Origin: Coriobacteriaceae bacterium AF45-21
GTDB taxonomy: Bacteria; Actinomycetota; Coriobacteriia; Coriobacteriales; Coriobacteriaceae
Assembly (NCBI GenBank): GCA_027682925.1
Contig: JAQCYU010000001.1
Coordinates: 62,001 to 126,000 of the forward strand
Direction of reading: 5' to 3'
Length of the DNA: 64,000 bases
This document shows, piece by piece, positions 25,771-35,348 of the stretch. The notes under the pieces were generated by a model. It made no database searches. It saw nothing but the letters and a program-made list of their open reading frames with translations, and had not been told where the DNA came from. The translations under genes and the position numbers were made by a program. The first letter of the stretch is position 1. Each line of letters starts with the position of its first letter.

Positions 25771-26190
25771 ATGAGCAAGATCGCCGTCGTCTATTGGAGT
25801 GGCACGGGCAATACCGAGGCCATGGCAAACCTCGTCGCCGAAGGCGCCACGTCCGCGGGTGCCGAGACTGAGGTCATCCCCTGCGCCGACTTCTCTGCCG
25901 ACAGGGCCGCCGACTACGACGCCTTCGCCTTCGGCTGCCCCGCCATGGGCTCCGAGGAACTCGAGTACGATGAGTTCCAGCCGATGTGGGACGAGGTCAA
26001 GGAGGTTCTCGGCGACAAGAAGGTCGTCCTCTTTGGCTCCTATTCGTGGGCCGAGGGCGAGTGGATGGACAACTGGAAGGCCGACGCCGACGAGGCGGGC
26101 GTCAACGTCGTCGATTCCGTCATCTGCTACGACGCTCCCGACGATGAGGGCGAGGCGGCCTGCCGCGCCCTTGGAGCCGAGCTCGCCTAG
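25771..26190 (+). CDS. Short-chain flavodoxin
   Basis: FMN-dependent electron carrier of 139 residues that can replace ferredoxin when iron is scarce. The phosphate loop YWSGTGNTEAMANLV is at residues 7-21. The flavin-stacking loops are FAFGCPAMGSEELEYDEF and LFGSYSWAEGEWMDNW, both canonical for clostridial-type flavodoxins. The protein is strongly acidic, as usual. ATG 25771 is preceded by GAAAGGAA. It is co-transcribed with DUF3793 and ends in a strong bidirectional terminator. Confidence 0.92.
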   Translation: MSKIAVVYWSGTGNTEAMANLVAEGATSAGAETEVIPCADFSADRAADYDAFAFGCPAMGSEELEYDEFQPMWDEVKEVLGDKKVVLFGSYSWAEGEWMDNWKADADEAGVNVVDSVICYDAPDDEGEAACRALGAELA

Positions 26191-26250
26191 CGGCAATGAG
26201 CTCCGCCCATAACGAGCTCTGCACCAAAACACATTCGCATCCCAACAAAA

Positions 26251-26284
26251 ACGGGAGCCGGATCACATCCGGCTCCCGTTTTCT
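26251..26284. terminator. Bidirectional rho-independent terminator
   Basis: A perfect 13-bp stem (26251-26263 with 26267-26279), loop CAC, TTTTCTG on the plus strand and TTTTT on the minus strand. It ends flavodoxin and the amino-acid ABC operon. Confidence 0.9.
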
Positions 26285-26307
26285 GTTATGTCAGTCATAT
26301 AAAGCGG

Positions 26308-27058
26308 CTACGAGATATTTCCCAAGAACGCCTTGGTGCGCTCGCTCTTGGGGTGGTCGAAGACCTCGCTCGGCGTACCCTCTTCCACGATAACGCCGCC
26401 GTCCATAAAGACGACGCGGTCGGCGACGTCGCGGGCAAAGCCCATCTCATGCGTCACGACGATCATGGTCATACCGTCACGTGCAAGATCGCGCATAACG
26501 CCAAGAACGTCGCGAACCAGCTCGGGGTCGAGCGCCGACGTGGCCTCGTCAAAGAGCATGACGTGAGGGTTCATCGACAGGGCGCGGGCGATGGCAACGC
26601 GCTGCTGCTGGCCACCCGAGAGCTGGCTCGGCATAAAGTCGATGCGCTCGGCAAGACCGACCTTGGTCAGCTCCTCGATAGCGATTTTCTCGGCCTCTTC
26701 CTTGCTGCGCTTGAGTACCTTTTGCTGTGCGAGCATGACGTTCTTTTTGACTGACAGGTGCGGGAACAAATTGAACTGCTGGAACACCATACCCAGATGC
26801 GTACGTACCTTGTTAAGGTCGACGCCCTTGGCGCAAACGTCCACGCCCTCAACGACGATCGAGCCGCTCGTGGGATGCTCCAGACGATTGATGCAGCGAA
26901 GCATCGTCGACTTGCCCGAGCCCGAAGGACCCAGGACTACGACGACCTCGCCCTTGTGCACATCCAGATCGATGTCGCGCAGGACCACGTTATCGCCGAG
27001 GCTTCTGGAGGTTCTTGATGCTGACGACGACCTCGTTCGAGTTATTGGTTTCGCTCAT
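26308..27058 (-). CDS. glnQ: Polar amino-acid ABC transporter ATPase, GlnQ-like (apparent frameshifts near 27000)
   Basis: ATP-binding subunit of a polar amino-acid importer. Walker A is [18 protein letters not shown], the Q-loop is in [16 protein letters not shown], the signature is [19 protein letters not shown], Walker B is [17 protein letters not shown], and the H-loop follows in [11 protein letters not shown]. The first 18 codons ([19 protein letters not shown]) are in another frame. Adding one G and one T in AAGCCTCGGC gives [16 protein letters not shown] and a 250-residue protein. The ATG at 27058 has AGGAGG. It is the last gene of a three-gene operon after the binding protein and the permease. 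Confidence 0.86.
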
Positions 27059-27070
27059 GATAGGACCTCC

Positions 27071-28432
27071 TTACAGACCGGCGATGTGGTCGGCGGGCGT
27101 CGCGACGACCTGTCCAGCGCTCTTGGCGGGACGCTTCTTCTTGGTTTCGGCCGTCCCCAGAAGCCTCGCCTCAAGACCGCTCACCAAGCGAGCAAGCGGC
27201 AGGGTGATGACCAGGTAGAACAGCGCGGCAACCACATATGGCGTAATGGAACCCGTCGTGGCCACGATGGTACGGGCGTTCATGACGATCTCGACCACGC
27301 CCACGGCCGCGAGCAGCGACGTATCCTTGTAAAGCAGGATAAACTCGCTGGTCAGCGTAGGCAGGACATTGCGGAACGTCTGCGGAATCATAACGTAGAG
27401 CAGCGTCTGGAAGGCGTTCATGCCCAGCGAGCGCGCGGCCTCGTTCTGGCCCTTGGGGATCGACTGAATACCGGCGCGGAAGATCTCGCACAGGTAGGCG
27501 GACGAGTTCATGGCCATGACGATGACGCCCAGCACATAATCGTCAACCTTGACGCCGGCCAGCGGCAGGCCAAAGAACGCGATGTAGATCTGCAGGAACG
27601 CCGGCGTACCGCGGATGATATTCACATAGATGCCGGCAAGGCAACGCAGGATGCGCGACTTGGAGATGCGCATGAGTGACAAGGCAAAGCCAAAGGGAAT
27701 GGCCAACGGAAATGCCACGAGCACGATCGAGAGCGACATGAGGAAGCCTTTGAATACGATCGGCAGGCTCTGAACCAAAATGACCGGGTTCAGGAACAGG
27801 CGAAGGAACATGTTGGAATTCCATGCCTCGACCCACGGCTGCTCCTTAAGGTCGGCCAGGAAGTTATCGAATGCCGTCACGCCCTTAATCTCGACGGAAG
27901 GAATCTTGGAGATCTTCTTGGTTGAACCGTCAGCCAACGTGTAGGTGCCGCTAAAAGCCTCGTCGCCGCCCTCGACGGGGAAGGTCACGCCGTAGACCTC
28001 GACACGGAAATAGCCGCCGGCCGGAGCCGTCTCGCCAAAATCGATCTTGAGCGTCTGGCCGTCGACCTTGCACGTGGGCTTCATGGGCGTACGGTCCAAG
28101 AGGTCCTCGCCCGAGAGCATCGTCAGGCGCGTATCGTCGACACCAAACGTCGTGCCGTCGACAAACGTCAGCGAAAGACCGCTCAGCTCCTCATCGGCAT
28201 CGGCCTGGACTTCCCAGGTAATGCGCGTCTCGGTACCACCGACCACATCGCTGCCCGAGCCGGTGTTGGGTCGGGCGGTGATCTTTGCGGTCTCAAGCGC
28301 CTGGGCGGTCGAGGGTGCATATGTCCCCACGCACACCAGCGCGAGCGCCACGGCCATGGCGCAGGCTAGCTTTTGGAGTAAGGCGGGCAGTGGAGAACGC
28401 CGCTCCGTGGCCCCTTTGTTCAATCGAGACAA
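27071..28432 (-). CDS. Amino-acid ABC permease with large extracellular N-terminal domain
   Basis: HisM/GlnP-type inner-membrane permease (453 residues) with an unusual N-terminal extension. The TTG start at 28432 has TAGGAG at 5 nt. A signal-like segment ([18 protein letters not shown]) is followed by about 150 residues of beta-rich sequence with no recognised family (for example [20 protein letters not shown]). The permease domain begins near residue 210 and contains the EAA loop around [21 protein letters not shown]. The last residues are Lys-rich. The extracellular part could help capture substrate or contact the separate lipoprotein encoded upstream. Confidence 0.83.
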   Translation of the reverse strand: MSRLNKGATERRSPLPALLQKLACAMAVALALVCVGTYAPSTAQALETAKITARPNTGSGSDVVGGTETRITWEVQADADEELSGLSLTFVDGTTFGVDDTRLTMLSGEDLLDRTPMKPTCKVDGQTLKIDFGETAPAGGYFRVEVYGVTFPVEGGDEAFSGTYTLADGSTKKISKIPSVEIKGVTAFDNFLADLKEQPWVEAWNSNMFLRLFLNPVILVQSLPIVFKGFLMSLSIVLVAFPLAIPFGFALSLMRISKSRILRCLAGIYVNIIRGTPAFLQIYIAFFGLPLAGVKVDDYVLGVIVMAMNSSAYLCEIFRAGIQSIPKGQNEAARSLGMNAFQTLLYVMIPQTFRNVLPTLTSEFILLYKDTSLLAAVGVVEIVMNARTIVATTGSITPYVVAALFYLVITLPLARLVSGLEARLLGTAETKKKRPAKSAGQVVATPADHIAGL

Positions 28433-28500
28433 GGTGGCTCCTATCGTAGAAGTTGCCGGCAAAACAAGACGGAAACGCGGTCCGTCGAGAGAAGCGCAAA

Positions 28501-28527
28501 GGCCCTCTCCGCAAAACGGAAAGGGCC
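28501..28527 (-). terminator. Intercistronic terminator/attenuator
   Basis: An 11-bp stem with one G-U pair (28501-28511 with 28517-28527), followed on the minus strand by TTTGCGCTT. Lying between the binding-protein and permease genes, it would let the lipoprotein be made in excess. Confidence 0.7.
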
Positions 28528-28548
28528 CGCACGCAATCAAGCATCTAT

Positions 28549-29409
28549 TTACTTGATGTTGTACTTAGTCATGAGGGCGTCGACGGTACCGTCATCGGTC
28601 AGGTCCTTGATGGCCTGGTTGATATCGTCCTTGAGCTTGGTGTTGCCCTGGTTGATGGCGATGGCGTACTCTTCGCCGGTGCTGATCTGCTTGATGGTCT
28701 GGCAGGTGTTGAACTGCTCGGCGGTCAGCTGGCTGGCGACGGAGCGGTTGGTGACTACGGCATCGCCCTTATCAGACTGCAGGGCGCTGAAGCACTCAGT
28801 AGCGTCCTTGTAGGGAACGATCTTAGCCTTGGGGAAGTTCTCCTGGGCAAAGGCCTCGGCGGTCGAACCAGACTGGACGATAATCGTAGCGTCGGCGTTA
28901 TTGAGCTTCTCGCTGTAATTGTCGGCCGTGATGTCGGTGTTATCGACCTTGGTCACGATAGCCTGGTCATCCATATAGTAGGAGTCGGAGAAAGCGACTT
29001 CCTTCTCACGCTCGGGCGTGTTGGTGATAGCCGCGATGGAGACGTCATACTTGGCGCCCGAAGCGACGCCCGGAACCAGCGTGTCAAAGTCATTGTTGAC
29101 GTACTCGACACCCAGACCCAGCTTGTCGGCGATGGCCTTGATGAGTTCAAGGTCAAAACCCTGATAGTCACCGTTGTCGTCCTTATACTCAAACGGAGCG
29201 TATTCGGCAGAGGTGCCGACGGTCAGCGTGCCGTCCTTGACGAGCGCGTACTCCTTGGACCCGTCGACCTTCTCGACCTTCACGTCATCAGAGCCGTTGG
29301 AACCGGCATCGGAACCAGAGGTGGCGTTGGACGAGCCGCAGCCCGTCAGAGCAAGGGCGAGCGCCATGGCACCCGTGGCGGCAAATGCGCCAAGCTTCTT
29401 GAGTTTCAT
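28549..29409 (-). CDS. Amino-acid ABC transporter substrate-binding lipoprotein
   Basis: Family 3 solute-binding protein, 286 residues. The lipoprotein signal is MKLKKLGAF ... ALALTGCGSS, with the lipid-modified Cys near residue 24. A Ser/Gly/Asp linker follows, then GTLTVGTSAEYAPFEYKDDN, YQGFDLELIKAIADKLG (the family 3 signature) and DVSIAAITNTPEREKEVAFSD. ATG 29409 has GGAAGGAG upstream; a longer frame beginning at 29541 crosses the promoter and was rejected. The ligand is a polar amino acid; glutamine or cystine cannot be separated by sight. Confidence 0.88.
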   Translation of the reverse strand: MKLKKLGAFAATGAMALALALTGCGSSNATSGSDAGSNGSDDVKVEKVDGSKEYALVKDGTLTVGTSAEYAPFEYKDDNGDYQGFDLELIKAIADKLGLGVEYVNNDFDTLVPGVASGAKYDVSIAAITNTPEREKEVAFSDSYYMDDQAIVTKVDNTDITADNYSEKLNNADATIIVQSGSTAEAFAQENFPKAKIVPYKDATECFSALQSDKGDAVVTNRSVASQLTAEQFNTCQTIKQISTGEEYAIAINQGNTKLKDDINQAIKDLTDDGTVDALMTKYNIK

Positions 29410-29466
29410 GATCAGTCTCCTTCCAATGACCCCACGTGATTCAGGGGTCTGCAAAAACCGATGGTT

Positions 29467-29495
29467 ATTATGCACCCGCTTGTGGGAATCTGCAA
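29467..29495 (-). promoter_or_regulatory. Promoter of the amino-acid ABC operon
   Basis: -35 TTGCAG (29490-29495), 17 bp, -10 CATAAT (29467-29472) on the minus strand. A leader dyad GACCCC/GGGGTC (29428-29433, 29444-29449) lies between promoter and start codon. Confidence 0.65.
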
Positions 29496-29555
29496 TTAGA
29501 AAACTGATTGAAACAAGCCCATAACGTGAATGAAACACCACTTTGCGACTGTTTA

Positions 29556-30422
29556 TTACTGCTGCAATGACCTTAAGAGTTTAATTTCAACCGCATATCC
29601 TGCAAGTTCGTTCGGTGTCTCCAAAATGAAAGGCAACGCACGCAGACGGTCATTCGATACAATATTCTGCATAACCTGCATACCACCGCCAAGCTCCTCG
29701 CTACCAAGGTAGCCCTTACCGATGCACTCATGGCGATCCTTGTGGGCGCCGCAGGGGTTCTTGGAATCATTGATATGCACAGCGCGCAGGCGCTCGATAC
29801 CCACCACGCGATCGAACTCGTCAAGCACGCCGTCAAGATCGCGGACGATGTCATAGCCGGCGTCATGCACATGGCAGGTGTCCAGGCAAACGCCCAGCTT
29901 GTCCGAAAGCTCGGGGCGCTTGTCGCAAACGCCCTCGATGATGAGCGCCAGCTCCTCAAAGCCGCGGCCCACCTCGGTGCCCTTTCCGGCCATGGTCTCG
30001 AGCAGCACCGTCGTCTGCTGGCCCTCAAACATCACCTGACACAGGGTGTCGACGATCATCTGAATGCCGGCGTCGGAACCCTGCCCCACATGCGCACCAG
30101 GATGGAAGTTGTAGTAGTTGCCGGGCAGCGCTTCCATGCGCTGCAGGTCCTCGGCCATAGCTTCCAAGGCAAACTCGCGCGCCCGCTCTTTGGCCGAGCA
30201 GGGGTTATAAGTATACGGGGCATGCGCCACGAGCGGACCAAAGTCGTTTTGTTCCATAAGCTCGCGCAAGGCCGCCACGTCATCCGTATCAAGGTCTTTC
30301 GCCTTGCCGCCGCGCGGGTTGCGCGTGAAGAATGCAAAGGTGTTGGCGCCAATGGATAGCGCCGTCTCCCCCATCGCCCGATAGCCCTTCGTCGTCGAAA
30401 GATGACACCCAATCGTCAGCAT
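29556..30422 (-). CDS. nfo: Endonuclease IV (AP endonuclease)
   Basis: Zn-dependent apurinic/apyrimidinic endonuclease of base-excision repair, 288 residues. Characteristic segments are [16 protein letters not shown] at the N terminus, [48 protein letters not shown] (the family NxHPG motif), [33 protein letters not shown] and [19 protein letters not shown]. All expected His/Glu/Asp ligands are visible. The gene begins just after repeat element A; GGGGAGCTGGAG before the ATG supplies the ribosome site. Confidence 0.92.
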   Translation of the reverse strand: MLTIGCHLSTTKGYRAMGETALSIGANTFAFFTRNPRGGKAKDLDTDDVAALRELMEQNDFGPLVAHAPYTYNPCSAKERAREFALEAMAEDLQRMEALPGNYYNFHPGAHVGQGSDAGIQMIVDTLCQVMFEGQQTTVLLETMAGKGTEVGRGFEELALIIEGVCDKRPELSDKLGVCLDTCHVHDAGYDIVRDLDGVLDEFDRVVGIERLRAVHINDSKNPCGAHKDRHECIGKGYLGSEELGGGMQVMQNIVSNDRLRALPFILETPNELAGYAVEIKLLRSLQQ

Positions 30423-30442
30423 CTCCAGCTCCCCCTCATCAG

Positions 30443-30505
30443 TTGCGGTGAAATACGGTCTATTGGTGCCCTATTTTGGCGCAAACAGACCGTATTCCAC
30501 CGCAA
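30443..30505. repeat. Long hairpin repeat, copy A
   Basis: Arms 30443-30470 and 30478-30505 pair at 24 of 28 positions around a 7-nt loop. The outer 13 nt of the right arm plus its 12-nt flank (GTTATAAAAGGG) are identical to copy B at 31608, while the inner stem differs in sequence yet is still paired. Confidence 0.75.
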
Positions 30506-30573
30506 GTTATAAAAGGGGCATCAGGAGCAAAGGCCTCCAGGCATTCCACACGCTGGCGCCATGCCCCCACGCC

Positions 30574-31592
30574 CTAAAGTTTCAAACGAATCGCATCGAT
30601 GATGTGCGCACAGCGCTGTGTGGCGGCTAGGGACATGATGGGGCTTTCGAGTTTCCCCGCCCGAATGAGCTGGGTCGCATGCTGGATTTCGCCGTAGAAA
30701 TCATCGACCTCAAACGGGGCATTTATTTCGAGCATTCGTCCGTCGGAGTACTTCACATGGGCGAGCTCGGGGCGATGGAGGCGCTCGATTTCCAACGAGC
30801 CCCGCTCGCAGGCAATCGTTAAGCGGCTTTCATATGCTGCTTTGCCGTCGACCACCATATGAATGGGTATACCGCCGACATTCATATGGATCTCATCGGC
30901 CCAATCCACGCGGCCGCCCGATACGTCACGCCAGCGAACTTCACGAGACGAAACATCGCACGCACCCGCAAGCAAATCCTCAAACCACCCGACCGCATAG
31001 CAGCCCATGTCATATAGACAGCCACCCTGCAACGGATCGAGCAGATAACTCGAAGGGGACTCACCGTAATCGAGTTTTTGCACGCTTTCGATCGAGACGA
31101 TACGGCCGAGCTCGCCCGACGCAAGCAAACCCTTCACGCGAGTACGCATCGGACAAAACCGATTTTCATCGCCTCCATAAACGGCACACCGTACTCACGG
31201 GAAACGGAGGCGATCGCATGGGTCTCTTCTTCATTCAAAACGGCCGGCTTTTCGCACAGCACGGCCTTTCCCGCGCGCAGTGCCCGACAGACCCAATGCG
31301 CATGCATGCCATGTGGAAGAGCCAAGTAGATTGCGTCGACATCGGGGTCGGCAATCAGCGCATCATAAGCCGCATCGCCGCCATCGTCAGTCGTGGCATA
31401 ACTGTGTGCGGCATCAATCGAAAACGCTCGGCAAAACTCCTCAACATGAGAAGGAGTGCGACCGGCGGCAGCCACAAGCCGTGCCCCGTCCACCTCCTTG
31501 AGCGACGAAGCAAATCGATGCGAAATGCGCCCAGCGCCCAAAACGCCCCAACGAACCTCACGTAAATCATCACATGAATCCCGATGGCCCAC
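30574..31592 (-). CDS. Gfo/Idh/MocA-family oxidoreductase (apparent frameshift near 31151)
   Basis: NAD(P)-dependent sugar or cyclitol dehydrogenase. The Rossmann start VRWGVLGAGRISHRFASSL and the motif AVLCEKPAVLNEEET (EKP, cofactor and catalytic Lys) are in the first part. The GSLEIERLHRPELA substrate domain is in the second. The frame breaks at GTCCGATG; one extra C gives GFVPMRTRVKGLLASGELG, the usual link, and a total of 339 residues. The GTG start at 31592 has GGGGG at 5 nt; an earlier ATG lies inside repeat B and was rejected. It sits between the two hairpin repeats, downstream of the aldo-keto reductase. Confidence 0.8.
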
Positions 31593-31607
31593 GACAGCCC
31601 CCTTCAG

Positions 31608-31670
31608 TTGCGGTGGAATAGTTCCTGTTTGGCCCCTATTCTGCCGTAAACAGGAACTATTCCACCGCAA
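31608..31670. repeat. Long hairpin repeat, copy B
   Basis: Arms 31608-31630 and 31648-31670 pair perfectly over 23 bp with a 17-nt loop. The flank GTTATAAAAGGG follows, as in copy A. It begins 12 nt after the aldo-keto reductase stop on the minus strand. Confidence 0.8.
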
Positions 31671-31682
31671 GTTATAAAAGGG

Positions 31683-32873
31683 TCATGAGGAGCGTGTTTT
31701 ACCGAAGACTTTAAGCATGGCCGTTACGGGGCCCGGCTGGAAGCGTCGGCGCACGTCATCGAGACGCTCGGGGATATCGATATGCTGCGGGCAGTGGCGC
31801 GCGCATTTGCCGCACTTGACGCAATTGCTCACCAGCTTGGGCTCGCTCGTGCGCACCGCACTCGCCGTAAAGTATTGCGACAGCCCCGTAAACCAGCTGT
31901 GCGCATAGCTCGCGTTGTAGGCGGCAAAACATCCAGGGATATTGATGCCTTTAGGACACGGCATGCAATAGCCGCATCCCGTGCAGGGCACGCGATTCGA
32001 CTTTTCAAACTCTTCCAGCACGCGTGCGATGGTATCGAGCTGAGTCGCTGTCATCGAATCCGGCAGGGCACGATCGGCCAACGCCGCGTTCTCATCCACC
32101 TGCGCGGTATCGGTCATACCCGATAGCAGCATCGTCACCTGAGGATGGTTCCACACCCACGAAAGCCCCCAGGCGGCAGGGGTGCGCAAATGCGGGTCAC
32201 GGGCACTATCGAGCACGGCGCGGGCCCGCGGCGGCAGTTTACCCGCTAGACGACCGCCCAGCAGCGGCTCCATCACAAACACCGCGAGCCCGCGCTCCGC
32301 AGCCGCCATGAGTCCCGCCGTTCCCGCTTGGTAATGCTCGCCGGCATAGTTGTACTGGATCTGGCAAAAATCCCAGTCATATGCGTCAAGCATCGTAAGG
32401 AAGTCCGCCGCGCTGCCGTGGTACGAAAAACCAATCTGGCGAATGCGCCCCGCCGCCTTTTGACGCGCGATCCAGTCCTCGATGCCCAACGCCACCACAC
32501 GTTCCCACTGGGCGGGCGAGGTAATGTTGTGCATGAGGTAATAGTCGATATGTTCGGTCCGCAGGCGGCGCAGTTGCTCGTCGAAGAACCGGTCGAAATC
32601 CTCCGCGCATTTGCACGAAGCATGCGGCAGCTTGGTTGCGAGCAAAACCTGGTCGCGCAAGCCCAGGCGCTCAAGCGACGCACCCACGCACGCCTCGTTG
32701 CCGGGATAGAGATAGGCCGTGTCCAGGTAGTTAATCCCCTGCTCCACCGCACGGGAGATGATGGCGTCGGCGGTCTTCGCATCCGGGCGTCCCGGCGCAC
32801 CGGGAAACCTCATGCAGCCCAGTCCCAACGCCGAGATACGGTTGCCGCTTTTGGGGTCAACGCGATATTGCAC
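31683..32873 (-). CDS. Aldo/keto reductase with C-terminal dicluster ferredoxin domain
   Basis: Oxidoreductase of 396 residues. The AKR barrel shows ALGLGCMRFPGAP, INYLDTAYLYPGNEACVG (catalytic Asp/Tyr), VLLATKLPHASCK and HIDYYLMHNI. From about residue 300 two 4Fe-4S motifs follow: CTGCGYCMPCPKGINIPG and CVKCGKCARHCPQHIDIPE. Such AKR-ferredoxin fusions are common in anaerobes and probably take electrons from ferredoxin rather than NADPH. The GTG at 32873 has GGGAGGGG at close range and matches the conserved N terminus, so upstream ATGs were dropped. Confidence 0.85.
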   Translation of the reverse strand: MQYRVDPKSGNRISALGLGCMRFPGAPGRPDAKTADAIISRAVEQGINYLDTAYLYPGNEACVGASLERLGLRDQVLLATKLPHASCKCAEDFDRFFDEQLRRLRTEHIDYYLMHNITSPAQWERVVALGIEDWIARQKAAGRIRQIGFSYHGSAADFLTMLDAYDWDFCQIQYNYAGEHYQAGTAGLMAAAERGLAVFVMEPLLGGRLAGKLPPRARAVLDSARDPHLRTPAAWGLSWVWNHPQVTMLLSGMTDTAQVDENAALADRALPDSMTATQLDTIARVLEEFEKSNRVPCTGCGYCMPCPKGINIPGCFAAYNASYAHSWFTGLSQYFTASAVRTSEPKLVSNCVKCGKCARHCPQHIDIPERLDDVRRRFQPGPVTAMLKVFGKTRSS

Positions 32874-33036
32874 GGCCCCTCCCTTCGCCATCAGCGCCTC
32901 GGCAAGGCGAAACACAACGGTTACGCGGCCGAAACATCATGGAATCGCAATCGAGAACGTATCGTAACGCAGCAGAAATCGAGCCGTCACGCCAGCGCTT
33001 TAACATCAGCAAAAAGCCCGATGAAAGGAGCCACCC

Positions 33037-33807
33037 ATGCCCGCGCTCGACCTTTGGAATCTCGCATCCCAGCTCAAAAGCACCGATTATCGCTGGGTTG
33101 ACCTCACCCACACGCTCTCGTGCGACACCCCGCACTGGTTTGGCTTTAAGCCGTTTGAGTCCACCAAGCTCTTCGACTACCTGCCCGATACGCCCGAAGA
33201 CATGCTCGCGCCCATGCGATGCTTCCAGTATTCGGTCGCCTCGCAGTACGGTACCCACGTCGACGCACCGCGCCACTTCCATGTCGATGGCCGTTCCCTT
33301 GGCGAGATTAACCCTATCGAGTTTATGCATCCGCTCTGCGTCATCGACAAGCACAAGGAGTGCGCCGCAAACCCCGATTTCGTCCTGACCGTCGATGACC
33401 TCAAGGCTTGGGAGGCCGAGCACGGCCGCATTCCCGAGGACGCCTTTGTCGCCTTCCGCTCCGACTGGTCCAAGCTCGCTGACCTCGAAAACAAGGACGA
33501 GGACGGCCAGCCTCACTATCCCGGCTGGAACCTCGACGCCATCAAATGGCTTGTAGAAGAGCGCAACATCGGCGCCATCGGTCACGAACCGGCAGACACC
33601 GACCCCGCATCCGTGACCACGCGCGAGGATGCCTACCCCTATCCCGGCGAGCAATACATCCTCTCGGTCGACCGTTACCAGATCGAGGTCATGGACCATC
33701 TGGACGAGCTTCCCGCCACGGGTGCTGTCATCTTCTGTACCTTCCCCAAAGTGCGTGATGGCGTCGGATACCCCGCACGCGTCTTTGCGGTCTGCCCCGC
33801 GTCATAA
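33037..33807 (+). CDS. Cyclase-family metal-dependent hydrolase (kynurenine formamidase-like)
   Basis: Hydrolase of the cyclase family (PF04199), which includes kynurenine formamidase and other amide or lactone hydrolases. The metal motif HxGTHxDxPxH appears as SQYGTHVDAPRHFHVDG near residue 70. RWVDLTHTLSCDTPHWFGF is the typical N terminus, and IGAIGHEPADTDPAS with VIFCTFPKVRDGVGYPARVFA completes the fold. Product 256 residues; AAAGGAG lies before ATG 33037. It is divergent from the aldo-keto reductase and followed by a terminator. No tryptophan-degradation genes are adjacent, so the substrate is open. Confidence 0.83.
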   Translation: MPALDLWNLASQLKSTDYRWVDLTHTLSCDTPHWFGFKPFESTKLFDYLPDTPEDMLAPMRCFQYSVASQYGTHVDAPRHFHVDGRSLGEINPIEFMHPLCVIDKHKECAANPDFVLTVDDLKAWEAEHGRIPEDAFVAFRSDWSKLADLENKDEDGQPHYPGWNLDAIKWLVEERNIGAIGHEPADTDPASVTTREDAYPYPGEQYILSVDRYQIEVMDHLDELPATGAVIFCTFPKVRDGVGYPARVFAVCPAS

Positions 33808-33889
33808 GTTCCCGTGTTCCCATACGTTTGTTCTTCTAAATACGGCTATCCGGCGCACACAACATACCCCGGCAGCATACAATCCATCA

Positions 33890-33916
33890 GGCGCCCCTTA
33901 CGCGGGCGCCCTTTTT
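33890..33916 (+). terminator. Rho-independent terminator
   Basis: GGCGCCC (33890-33896) pairs with GGGCGCC (33904-33910) and is followed by CTTTTTA. It ends the cyclase gene just before the panE-like gene. Confidence 0.85.
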
Positions 33917-33933
33917 ATGGGGAGATGATTCAC

Positions 33934-34847
33934 ATGCAGATCAACAAGGTCGCTTTTATCGGCAAGGGCGGCGTCGGCCTGCTCTACGGCAGCATGATTG
34001 CCAAGCCCTCGGCAATGACGCCGTCGAATACGTTATGGATGACGCCCGTTTTGAGCGTCACGCGGGCGATGCGCTCACCGTCAACGGAAAGCCTTGCGAT
34101 CTCACGTCCGTCCGCGCCAGCGAGGCAGCGCCCGCCGATCTGGTCATCCTGACAGTCAAGACCACCGGTCTCGACCAAGCACTCAAGACTATGGAACGTG
34201 TCGTGGGACCCAACACGCTCATCGCCTCGCTGTGCAACGGCATTACGAGCGAGCAAAAGATTGCCGAACGCTTTGGCTGGGAGCATACCGTCCTGGGTAT
34301 CTGCCAGGGCATGGACGCCGTATTCCTCGACGGCGCGCTCACCTTTACCAATGCGGGCGAAATCCGCTTTGGTGCAGCCGCCGGCACCGACCCCGCGACC
34401 GTCGCCGCTATCGACGAGCTCTATACGCGCTGCGGCATCGCCCATACCGTCGAGGACGACATCGCCCACCGCATGTGGGCCAAACTCATGCTCAACGACG
34501 GCATCAACCAGACCTGCATGGCCTACGGCGGGACCTACGGAAGCGCCACGGAGCCGGGCTCCGAGCAGCGTCGCTGCTTTGTTTCCGCCATGCGCGAAAC
34601 GCTTGCGGTCGCCAACGCCGAGGGCGTTGAGCTGACCGAGGCAGACCTGACGCAAATGGTGCACCTCATCGAGGGAATCGACCCCGCTGGTATGCCCTCG
34701 ATGGCTCAAGACCGCATCGCAAGGCGCAAAACCGAGGTTGATGAGTTCGCGGGCACCATCTGCCGCCTCGCAGCCAAACACCATATCCAGGCACCGCAAA
34801 ACGAGTGGCTCTATCGGCGCATCCGCGATATCGAGAAAAGCTGGTAG
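33934..34847 (+). CDS. Ketopantoate reductase-family protein, PanE/ApbA-like (apparent frameshift near 34005)
   Basis: NADPH-dependent 2-oxo acid reductase family. The Rossmann start KVAFIGKGGVGLLYGSMIAK is followed after the frame break by DDARFERHAGDALTVNGKPC, DLVILTVKTTGLDQAL (typical PanE), TLIASLCNGITSEQKIAERF and VLGICQGMD. The C-terminal helical domain includes RMWAKLMLNDGINQTCMAYGG, with the Lys/Asn positions expected for catalysis. One extra G at AAGCCC restores MIAKALGNDAVEYVMDDARF and 304 residues. Whether it makes pantoate or acts on another oxo acid is uncertain, because no pan genes are near. Confidence 0.78.
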
Positions 34848-34884
34848 CGTCAACGCGCCGCATTCAACAGTCTTAACAGCAAAA

Positions 34885-34915
34885 CCGCCGCAAGGGGACC
34901 TTTCCCCTGCGGCGG
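34885..34915 (+). terminator. Hairpin terminator after panE-like gene
   Basis: The left arm from 34885 (CCGCCGCA then GGGG) pairs with the right arm 34904-34915 (CCCC then TGCGGCGG). The stem is strong but only weakly T-rich afterwards. The genes converge here. Confidence 0.6.
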
Positions 34916-34955
34916 CCTCATCTTCGTCTACGATCGGCGGCCGATCTCACAACAG

Positions 34956-35162
34956 TTAGCGTTGCGACCCCGGCACCTCGTCCTCATCGTCGCGGCAAAG
35001 GACAACACCGGCGCTTCCCAGCAGCGTGGCCGCGATCAGCGCGCCGACCACGATAGGAGCAGCCCCGCATGTCCCCTGAATGCCCGCGACGAGCGCGGCC
35101 GTGGGACCAAGGCAGCCAAGCATCAACGCGACGGCGGCAACGGCAATATCTCGAGCATTCAC
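34956..35162 (-). CDS. Small two-helix membrane protein of unknown function
   Basis: A 68-residue protein with two hydrophobic segments (IAVAAVALMLGCLGPTAAL and IVVGALIAATLLGSAGVVL) and an acidic tail DDEDEVPGSQR. The start is GTG at 35162 with GGAGG about 10 nt upstream, which is rather distant. No family is recognised. It reads away from the secreted 3D-domain gene that lies upstream on the same strand. Confidence 0.5.
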   Translation of the reverse strand: MNARDIAVAAVALMLGCLGPTAALVAGIQGTCGAAPIVVGALIAATLLGSAGVVLCRDDEDEVPGSQR

Positions 35163-35348
35163 AAGACCACTTCCTCCAAGAGAAAGACCTTATTTCTCAA
35201 GAACCAGTGTGCCCCGCATCCATACGCCCAGCGTACCGCCACGGTAAGGGCTCTGTTAACTCAAACGCATACATAGAACGGACGTCCTTACGTTGCCCTA
35301 AAGCTCGGTAAAGACGCCCGTCCGCCAAATATCCGTGATGCAGAAAAA

